Assembly (NCBI GenBank): GCA_903838095.1 | Contig: CAILXE010000484.1 | Location: 1-5,418 of the forward strand | Length of the DNA: 5,418 bases | Direction: 5' to 3' | Origin: an uncultured Chlorobiaceae bacterium | GTDB taxonomy: Bacteria; Bacteroidota; Chlorobiia; Chlorobiales; Chlorobiaceae | Shown here: positions 1 to 5,418 of the stretch, piece by piece | Numbering within the stretch: position 1 is the first letter of the stretch | Layout: every line of letters starts with the position of its first letter | Notes under the pieces: generated by a model | The model's database searches: none | What the model saw: only the letters and a program-made list of their open reading frames with translations | What the model was told of the DNA's origin: nothing | Made by a program: the position numbers and the translations under genes

Positions 1-41
1 TCAATGCGCTGTTTGTAAAAAAATAATAACGCTTGCCATAT

Positions 42-2213
42 ATGTCTGATTTTAAAAGAACACTTGTTACCACAGCGCTTCCTTATGCCAATGGCCCGGT
101 TCATCTTGGCCATCTTGCCGGTGTTTATCTTCCTGCGGATATTTACGTCCGGTATAAAAGGCTTAAAGGTGAAGATATCATCCATATTGGTGGATCGGAC
201 GAACATGGTGTGCCCATTACCATTACGGCCGAGAAAGAGGGGATTTCTCCTCGCGATGTGGTTGATCGCTATCACCGGATGAATCTTGACGCCTTCTCAA
301 AGTGTTATATCTCTTTTGATTACTATGGAAGAACGACTTCGGAGGTGCATCATAAAACCGCGCAGGAGTTTTTTCTTGAGATTGAGCAAAAAGGCATTTT
401 TCAACAAAAGACAGAAAAGCTTTTTTTTGACACAAAAGCAGGGCGCTTTCTGTCTGACCGTTATGTGACCGGAACCTGTCCGATTTGTAATAATCCTGAG
501 GCCAATGGTGATCAGTGTGAACAGTGCGGCACGCATTTAAGTCCACTCGAACTGATCAATCCGAAAAGCAAACTCTCGGATGCAACGCCCGAATTGCGTG
601 ATACCATGCACTGGTATTTTCCCCTTGGACGCTTTCAGGAGCAGCTTGAGGCTTATGTTAACACCCATGAGGATGAGTGGCGCTCAAATGTGGTGAACTA
701 TACCCGTACCTGGCTTAAGCAGGGGCTGAATGACCGGGCGATTACCCGTGACCTGTCATGGGGCATAAAGGTGCCCCTTGAGAGCGAAGAGGCTTCCGGA
801 AAGGTGCTTTATGTCTGGTTCGATGCGGTGCTGGGTTATATCTCATTTACAAAGGAGTGGGCCGCTGAACGGGGTGAGAGCAATCTGTGGACATCTTACT
901 GGCAGGATCCGCAGTGCCGCCTTGTTCACTTTATTGGCAAAGATAATGTTGTTTTTCATACGCTGATGTTTCCTGCTATTCTGATGGCATGGAACGAAGG
1001 GCGTTCAAATGAGCTGTATAATCTTGCTGACAATGTGCCAGCCTCTGAGTTCATGAATTTTGAGGGAAGGAAGTTCTCGAAATCGCGAAACTATGCGGTC
1101 TATCTTGGCGAGTTTCTTGAAAAATTTCCCGCTGATACTCTTCGCTACAGCATCGCCATGAACTATCCTGAAAACAAGGATACCGATTTCAGTTGGCAGG
1201 ATTTTCAAAATCGTACCAACGGTGAGCTGGCTGATACTCTTGGAAACTTTATCAAGCGCTCCGTTGATTTTACCAATTCGAAATTCGGTGGGGTTGTGCC
1301 GATTGATTGCCCTCCTCATCTTATGGAGTCCTTTGCCGTTATTCTGACTCATGATAATGATGTTGAAATTGACAGGCTTGACAACAGGGTGAATCTTGAT
1401 GATTTGATTGATGAAATTGGGCAAGCCTATGAGCAATTCCATTTCCGTGAGGCAGTTTCCAAAACAATGGATATAGCGCGTAAGGCTAACCGGTATCTTA
1501 CGCAAAACGAACCATGGAAACTCATAAAGAGTGATCGTGATGCTGCTGCGCAGATTATGTCTGTATCCCTGAACCTTTGCCATACCCTTGCCCTGCTCTT
1601 TTATCCGGTGATTCCGGAAACCTGTAATCGTATATATGCCATGCTTGGGTTCGACGGCACGATCGACAGCATTATCAAGCAAGTGGTAAACCCGGAGAAT
1701 TCCCTCTGGGAGCAGGCGAAAAAGCCAGGGCTGCAGAAGGGACACAAGCTTCGTGGAAATTCTGAAATCCTCTTTACAAAAATTGAGGATAGCGCCATTG
1801 CGCCGGAGCTTGAAAAGATTGCAGCTTTGCTTGCTGAAGCTGAAAAACGTGAAGCCGGAGCTGAACAGGAGAGGATGGAGTTTAAGCCGGAGATCAGTTT
1901 TGATGATTTTCAAAAGGTTGACCTGAGAGTCGCCAGAGTGATCGCCGCTGAAAAAGTTCAAAAAGCGGGGAAGCTACTGAAATTGCAATTGCAAGTCGGT
2001 TCTGTCACAAAGCAGGTGCTTGCCGGTATTGCGAAGCATTACACTCCGGAAGAGATGATTGGAAAAAATGTTGTTCTGGTGGCTAATCTTGCCGAACGGA
2101 GCATCCGTGACGAAGTTTCCGAAGGCATGATTCTGGCGGTAGAGGGTGCTGACGGCAAACTTTTTGTTCTGGAACCTTCAGGAAATGAAATAAATGGTAA
2201 ACAGATACAATAG
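42..2213 (+). CDS. metG: Methionyl-tRNA synthetase, class I, with C-terminal tRNA-binding domain
   Basis: Charges tRNA-Met and initiator tRNA with methionine in the cytoplasm, using ATP. The 723-residue product has the full family layout: Rossmann catalytic core with HLGH (the HIGH motif) at 21-24, a zinc knuckle with Cys146, Cys149, Cys159 and Cys162 matching the one-knuckle E. coli pattern, and KFSKS at 344-348 as the KMSKS loop. A helical anticodon-binding domain follows from about 395, with Asn402, Arg406 and Trp492 in the places of the E. coli anticodon-reading Asn391, Arg395 and Trp461. A charged linker leads to a Trbp111/EMAP-like OB domain at about 617-723, which in this family adds tRNA affinity and dimerisation. 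The ATG at 42 is preferred because the protein then starts close to the conserved LVTTALPYANG segment; an in-frame TTG at 33 would add three residues. No clear Shine-Dalgarno sequence precedes either start. The initiator tRNA gene follows 45 bases downstream. Identification is very secure. Confidence 0.97.
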   Translation: MSDFKRTLVTTALPYANGPVHLGHLAGVYLPADIYVRYKRLKGEDIIHIGGSDEHGVPITITAEKEGISPRDVVDRYHRMNLDAFSKCYISFDYYGRTTSEVHHKTAQEFFLEIEQKGIFQQKTEKLFFDTKAGRFLSDRYVTGTCPICNNPEANGDQCEQCGTHLSPLELINPKSKLSDATPELRDTMHWYFPLGRFQEQLEAYVNTHEDEWRSNVVNYTRTWLKQGLNDRAITRDLSWGIKVPLESEEASGKVLYVWFDAVLGYISFTKEWAAERGESNLWTSYWQDPQCRLVHFIGKDNVVFHTLMFPAILMAWNEGRSNELYNLADNVPASEFMNFEGRKFSKSRNYAVYLGEFLEKFPADTLRYSIAMNYPENKDTDFSWQDFQNRTNGELADTLGNFIKRSVDFTNSKFGGVVPIDCPPHLMESFAVILTHDNDVEIDRLDNRVNLDDLIDEIGQAYEQFHFREAVSKTMDIARKANRYLTQNEPWKLIKSDRDAAAQIMSVSLNLCHTLALLFYPVIPETCNRIYAMLGFDGTIDSIIKQVVNPENSLWEQAKKPGLQKGHKLRGNSEILFTKIEDSAIAPELEKIAALLAEAEKREAGAEQERMEFKPEISFDDFQKVDLRVARVIAAEKVQKAGKLLKLQLQVGSVTKQVLAGIAKHYTPEEMIGKNVVLVANLAERSIRDEVSEGMILAVEGADGKLFVLEPSGNEINGKQIQ

Positions 2214-2258
2214 ATTTTTGGAAAAGAGAATTTATTGTTTACCTTAAAGGACAAACAT

Positions 2259-2334
<76 letters not shown>

Positions 2335-2336
2335 GT

Positions 2337-2370
2337 AAAAGCCGCCTCTGTAACAGGCGGCTTTTTTGTT
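2337..2370 (+). terminator. Rho-independent terminator after tRNA-fMet
   Basis: A perfect 7-bp stem GCCGCCT (2341-2347) / AGGCGGC (2355-2361) encloses a 7-base loop and is followed by six T residues (2362-2367). The A run before it (2337-2340) can pair with the T run and lengthen the stem. It starts two bases after the tRNA CCA end, so it most likely ends the tRNA or metG-tRNA transcript. With A before and T after the stem, it shows little sign of being a strong bidirectional terminator, as the reverse strand has only four T residues. Confidence 0.92.
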
Positions 2371-2388
2371 TAAACCTGTTTTTTTATT

Positions 2389-2392
2389 GAGG
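2389..2392 (+). promoter_or_regulatory. Candidate Shine-Dalgarno (GAGG) before the NamZ-like gene
   Basis: GAGG is the only good ribosome-binding sequence ahead of the 2407 gene. It sits 14 bases before the ATG at 2407, which is long, but 7 bases before an out-of-frame ATG at 2400 that opens a four-codon ORF. Which ATG it serves is not settled by sequence. Confidence 0.5.
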
Positions 2393-2406
2393 TACTGTCA
2401 TGATAG

Positions 2407-3666
2407 ATGAGTAACCACTCTTTTTCAAGGCCAGCAAGAGCAGGAAATAAGAGCTTTTTCATGCAAGCAGCCATCGCTCTGGCAGCTCTTTTTCTCTTTG
2501 TGCTTCCCGCTTCAGCCGAACAGTTGCTCTGTGGTATTGACCGGCTTGAAACCTCGGGATGCAGGGAGCTTTCAGGCTTGAGGGTTGGTCTTATTACCAA
2601 TTCTGCGGGTGTCAGTCGGGGAGGAGAGGCAGATTATGCCATACTGCTCCGCAATGGCGTCAACGTCAAGTTTCTCATGGCCCCAGAACATGGCTTTTCG
2701 GCTGATATTGAAGCGGGTAAAAAAGTGGGGAACGCCGTTGTGGCCGATACCATTCCGGTCTTCTCACTGTACGGAGCCACCAAAAAACCTGATATCCGTC
2801 AACTGCGGCAGATTGATCTGCTTCTCTTTGATCTCCAGGACGTTGGCACCCGCTGTTATACCTATATTTCCACCATGAAGAATGCCATGGAGGCATGTGA
2901 TGAGGCAGGGATTGCTTTTATGGTGCTGGATCGTCCAAATCCGGTTATGCCTTTACCTCAAGAGGGGTTTATGGTGACATCTGGATATGAATCGTTTGTA
3001 GGAGCAGTCAATATTCCTTTTGTGCATTCGATGACGGTCGGTGAGATTGCCCTCATGTTGAAGGAGCTGCGTTACAGGAAGCTTGATCTCAGGGTGATAC
3101 CGATGCTTGGCTATCGGCGGGACCGTTTTGTTGATGAGTATCCCGGATTCAGTTTTAAAAGCCCTTCGCCGAATATCAGGAATGTTGAGACGGCCATTAT
3201 CTACCCGGCGACGGTTTTTCTTGAGGCAACCATGGTCAGTGAAGGGCGTGGCACGGATGCTCCTTTCATGCAGTTTGGCGCTCCATTTATCAAAAGCGAA
3301 GAGCTTGCGCTCGCTTTACAGAGATATGCGCTGTCCGGGGTGTCGTTCGATACTGTCGAGTTTCAGCCGCGATCAGGCAAGTTCAGTGGCGAGCGCTGTC
3401 AGGGCCTGAAGCTTGTGGTGACTGACAGAAAAGTTTTCCGTCCGTTCAGAACCGCAACTGCTCTTCTGCTTGAACTTCAGCGTCTCTACCCGGAGAATAT
3501 AGCTCTTGACAAGCATGGCGAATTTTTCGACCGGCTTGCGGGTGGCCCTCTTTTCAGAGAACTGATAAAAAAGCAACAGCCGTTCTACAACATTATTGAA
3601 GCGAGCAATTTTCAGGTAGAGGAGTTTAAGCGCTCTCATCCCGAGCGGTTTTTGCTCTATCACTGA
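2407..3666 (+). CDS. Secreted DUF1343 / GH171 protein, NamZ-like exo-beta-N-acetylmuramidase
   Basis: Member of the DUF1343 family, whose characterised B. subtilis member NamZ removes terminal N-acetylmuramic acid from the non-reducing end of peptidoglycan fragments. The 419-residue product starts with a signal peptide: basic residues Arg8, Arg11 and Lys15, a hydrophobic core at about 21-34, and a likely signal peptidase I cut after ASA at 35-37, so it should act in the periplasm. Family motifs in order are PEHG at 93-96 (Glu/His proposed as catalytic in NamZ), DLQDVG at 142-147 with YTY at 151-153, DRPNP at 175-179, PSPN at 253-256 and SEGRGT at 278-283. The C-terminal RFLLYH fits a complete family end. 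The ATG at 2407 is chosen because a TAG lies immediately upstream in frame and because a start at the ATG at 2461 would drop the basic signal-peptide region. No muropeptide recycling genes are adjacent, so the substrate is inferred from the family alone. Several usually glycine positions differ (see findings). Confidence 0.9.
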   Translation: MSNHSFSRPARAGNKSFFMQAAIALAALFLFVLPASAEQLLCGIDRLETSGCRELSGLRVGLITNSAGVSRGGEADYAILLRNGVNVKFLMAPEHGFSADIEAGKKVGNAVVADTIPVFSLYGATKKPDIRQLRQIDLLLFDLQDVGTRCYTYISTMKNAMEACDEAGIAFMVLDRPNPVMPLPQEGFMVTSGYESFVGAVNIPFVHSMTVGEIALMLKELRYRKLDLRVIPMLGYRRDRFVDEYPGFSFKSPSPNIRNVETAIIYPATVFLEATMVSEGRGTDAPFMQFGAPFIKSEELALALQRYALSGVSFDTVEFQPRSGKFSGERCQGLKLVVTDRKVFRPFRTATALLLELQRLYPENIALDKHGEFFDRLAGGPLFRELIKKQQPFYNIIEASNFQVEEFKRSHPERFLLYH

Positions 3667-3670
3667 TCTG

Positions 3671-4789
3671 CTATCGGGGAATGGTTACTCTGTGACGCAG
3701 TCCATTTTTTGAGAGCAGTATCTGCCAGAGCTGAATCGAGCGGGCCCTGAAGGCTCCCGAAAAGCTTAACAGATAATAGCGCCACATTCGGTAAAACTTT
3801 TCTCCGTAACGGGATTGCAGCGCGGGCCACTCTCTTTCGAAATTTTCATGCCATGCCTTCAGCGTCAGCGAGTAGTCATGGGTAAAAACATGCCAGTCTT
3901 CAAGCATGAAATGGCGTTCGTAGCTTTTTGTGATCTGGCTTGCAGACGGAAGCATGGAGTTTGGAAAGATATATTTGCAGCTCCAGGGATCGCCATTGAC
4001 ACACGGGATGTTGCTGCCTACGGTGTGAAGCAGGGTTAATCCGTCAGGTTTCAGGCACCTGTTGACCATGTCGAAGTAGTTGTGATAGTTTTTATGGCCA
4101 ACATGTTCGAACATTCCTATCGAATAAATTCGATCAAAAGATCCTTGCACGTCGCGGTAGTCCTTCAGCTCGATGGTCACCGGCAGGCCAGCGCATTGTT
4201 CTTTGGCAATTTTGGCCTGTTCGCTTGAAACAGTTATTGCTGTTACCGACACGTTATATTCTTCTGCGGCAAATCTGGCGGCGCCGCCCCAGCCGCAACC
4301 AATATCAAGAAGCGTCATCCCGGGTTGCAGTTGCAGCTTGTCGAAAACAAGGCGGAGCTTCTGCTCCTGGGCTTTGTTCAGGCAGTTTGTCTCTTTCCAG
4401 TATCCACAACTGTAGATCCATCGCTTGTCGAGCATGGCTTCAAACAGATCATTACCGGTATTGTAATGTGTCTCGCCGATCCTGAAAGCCCTTGAAGGAT
4501 GTTGCAGATTGTAAGTTTTACCAATCAATTTTGCGATCAACATGGAGTGCTTGGCTGTTTTTGTATCAGCTTTTGAATTGAGCAGCCTGAAAAACAGCTC
4601 ATCCAGGTCATGGCAGTCCCACCAGTTCTCCATGTAGGCCTCACCAAAGCCAAGGCTTCCTTCAGTGATTGTTCGCTTGTACACAAGCGGGTTGTGGATT
4701 TTAATATCCCATGGCCGGCTTCCTTCAATTCGGATATCTGCTGATTCGAAGAGCCGCTCAAGCTGTTGCTTATAAAAAGAGTTGAACAT
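3671..4789 (-). CDS. cfa: Cyclopropane-fatty-acyl-phospholipid synthase
   Basis: Transfers a methylene group from S-adenosylmethionine to cis double bonds of acyl chains in membrane phospholipids, acting at the inner membrane surface. The 372-residue protein resembles E. coli Cfa along its whole length. The N-terminal lipid-binding part contains EGSLGFGEAYMENWW (43-57), and the SAM-binding motif LDIGCGWGG is at 161-169. Cys128, Glu228, His255 and Tyr306 stand at a constant 11-residue offset from E. coli Cys139, Glu239, His266 and Tyr317, the bicarbonate-binding active-site residues. The C-terminal GAFRARSIQLWQ matches the E. coli end. The start is well fixed: an in-frame TAG (4796-4798) lies two codons before the ATG. 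No strong Shine-Dalgarno is seen. It converges on the NamZ-like gene with four bases between stop codons. Upstream on the same strand, 136 bases away, is a STAS-domain gene. Identity and completeness are secure; stress or growth-phase control is not shown by the sequence. Confidence 0.96.
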   Translation of the reverse strand: MFNSFYKQQLERLFESADIRIEGSRPWDIKIHNPLVYKRTITEGSLGFGEAYMENWWDCHDLDELFFRLLNSKADTKTAKHSMLIAKLIGKTYNLQHPSRAFRIGETHYNTGNDLFEAMLDKRWIYSCGYWKETNCLNKAQEQKLRLVFDKLQLQPGMTLLDIGCGWGGAARFAAEEYNVSVTAITVSSEQAKIAKEQCAGLPVTIELKDYRDVQGSFDRIYSIGMFEHVGHKNYHNYFDMVNRCLKPDGLTLLHTVGSNIPCVNGDPWSCKYIFPNSMLPSASQITKSYERHFMLEDWHVFTHDYSLTLKAWHENFEREWPALQSRYGEKFYRMWRYYLLSFSGAFRARSIQLWQILLSKNGLRHRVTIPR

Positions 4790-4844
4790 GCCATGCTATT
4801 TTATTTCTGCAACGGGCGATATGATCGTCTTTTCGCTGTACAGT

Positions 4845-4876
4845 ATTATATCTGGCAAATTTTTCTGAACGGTCAA
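4845..4876 (-). promoter_or_regulatory. Possible promoter for cfa in the 4790-4925 gap
   Basis: Read on the minus strand, a perfect TATAAT lies at 4850-4845, about 55 bases before the cfa ATG, with TTGACC at 4876-4871 upstream. The 20-base spacer is longer than the usual 16-18, and there is no TG extended -10. Transcription would start near 4838 and give a leader of about 50 bases. An 8-bp palindrome CTGTACAG (4836-4843) falls on the predicted start site. The rest of the 136-base gap shows no convincing hairpin terminator for the STAS gene, so readthrough from it is also possible. Confidence 0.4.
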
Positions 4877-4925
4877 GCAGGTGAGTACCGCCCTCTTTTT
4901 ATTGTACGTAAGAAAACGGTGGTTA

Positions 4926-5418
4926 TCAACTTTTTTTTGGGCGCCCCCTTTTTTTTAAACCAGGCTCTTTTTCTGCCAGGGAATCGGAAATATCTGAGTC
5001 ATGAGGAATTTCATCCGGTTCAACAAGATGTTCGTCATGGAGATCCGGCTCAACGATCAGATCGAGTTCATCGCACAGGAGCTCATCGATGATTTCATCG
5101 GCAGGAGCCTGCGCTTTTCCCCTGCCGCCTCGTTTCGTTTTCATTGCAGGTTCAATCAGGGTCACCACCTCATTGATGGAGGAAAAAATGTAAAGCTGTT
5201 TGTCCAGATTAGTCAGTTTCAGAAGATCCTTGATCTGCTTGCAGAGAGAAACGAAAATAGCAAGTCCGGTTGACTGATTGGCAAGCTGGTGGGCGAGCAG
5301 CATTGAGCTGATTCCGCAGGAATCAATGGCTTTAACCTGAGAAAAATCAATGATCAGGTTTTTGCTGCTTTCCTTGTTAACCATACTGTCAATAGTCTGC
5401 TTGAATGCCTCTTTATGA
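4926..5418 (-). CDS. STAS-domain (anti-sigma factor antagonist-like) protein with acidic, AT-hook-like tail; 5' end beyond window
   Basis: Only the 3' part is present. The frame stays open to the window edge, and residues upstream of the first in-window ATG (5384) still read as STAS sequence (KEAFKQTIDS), so that ATG is probably internal. Numbered from it, NLIIDFSQVKAIDSCGISS (9-27) is the core strand and switch loop of the SpoIIAA/RsbV fold, with DSCG at 21-24 where phosphorylatable antagonists carry DS(S/T)G. The fold runs to about residue 79. After it come a basic patch (KTKRGGRGK, 82-90), an acidic stretch (19 Asp/Glu in 96-140, with VEPD at 111-114 and 121-124) and a terminal KKRGRPKKS (144-152) matching the AT-hook pattern around a GRP core. 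STAS proteins usually bind anti-sigma kinases or sit in larger signalling proteins; the partner here is unknown. The first part of the domain, any N-terminal fusion and the start are outside the window. Confidence 0.8.
   Translation of the reverse strand, partial: HKEAFKQTIDSMVNKESSKNLIIDFSQVKAIDSCGISSMLLAHQLANQSTGLAIFVSLCKQIKDLLKLTNLDKQLYIFSSINEVVTLIEPAMKTKRGGRGKAQAPADEIIDELLCDELDLIVEPDLHDEHLVEPDEIPHDSDISDSLAEKEPGLKKRGRPKKS

Noticed and set aside
1..26. Possible tail of an upstream gene
   Set aside because: Stops exist at 16-18 and 24-26 in two frames, but five to seven codons are too few to recognise anything.
33..41. TTG at 33 as the metG start
   Set aside because: It adds only MPY before the ATG at 42, has no better ribosome-binding sequence, and family proteins start close to the conserved ALPYANG motif.
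1005..1961. 318-codon open frame antisense to metG
   Set aside because: It lies wholly inside the secure metG coding region. Its translation shows no family motif, and its composition is that of a reversed coding frame.
2515..2532. Lipoprotein signal (lipobox) in the NamZ-like protein
   Set aside because: The cysteine after the signal region sits in EQLLCG, which lacks the L-(A/S)-(G/A)-C pattern, while ASA just before it is a good signal peptidase I site.
3690..3712. Terminator after the NamZ-like gene (CTGTGACGCAG then TTTTTT)
   Set aside because: Only about three base pairs form, four bases intervene before the T run, and the sequence is cfa coding DNA.
4537..4794. Minus-strand 85-codon frame starting at the ATG five bases before the cfa start
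   Set aside because: It is out of frame with cfa, overlaps its conserved N-terminal region, and has no family features.
4766..5273. Plus-strand open frames opposite cfa start, the gap and the STAS gene
   Set aside because: They overlap strongly supported minus-strand coding sequence, have no recognisable motifs and no ribosome-binding sites.

Overview
The window looks like ordinary chromosome from a Gram-negative bacterium. The gene set, protein character and moderate GC fit a green sulfur bacterium (Chlorobiaceae, Chlorobium/Pelodictyon-like) best. That assignment is inference from family recognition only. No mobile element, CRISPR array, integrase or phage gene is visible. Genes are tightly packed and the longest gene-free stretch is 136 bases.

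Layout: (i) 42-2213 (+) is a complete methionyl-tRNA synthetase, metG, of the type with a C-terminal tRNA-binding OB domain. (ii) 2259-2334 (+), 45 bases later, is an initiator tRNA-fMet with an encoded CCA, followed at once by a clean intrinsic terminator (2337-2370). (iii) 2407-3666 (+) is a secreted DUF1343/GH171 protein resembling the exo-beta-N-acetylmuramidase NamZ. (iv) 3671-4789 (-), meeting the previous gene tail to tail with four bases between them, is a complete cyclopropane-fatty-acyl-phospholipid synthase, cfa. (v) 4926-5418 (-) is the 3' part of a STAS-domain (anti-sigma-factor-antagonist-like) gene that runs off the right edge. Its STAS domain is followed by an acidic tail ending in an AT-hook-like KKRGRPKKS.

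How the parts relate: metG and the initiator tRNA are enzyme and substrate, and could share one transcript ending at the terminator. The NamZ-like protein acts on the cell wall and Cfa on membrane lipid; their proximity shows no functional link. The STAS gene lies upstream of cfa on the same strand, but cfa also has a promoter-like sequence of its own in the gap.

Nothing here is convincingly a new multi-gene system. The points most worth a second look are the STAS protein with an AT-hook-like tail encoded between two A8 tracts, and the C1-C72 mismatch in the initiator tRNA.
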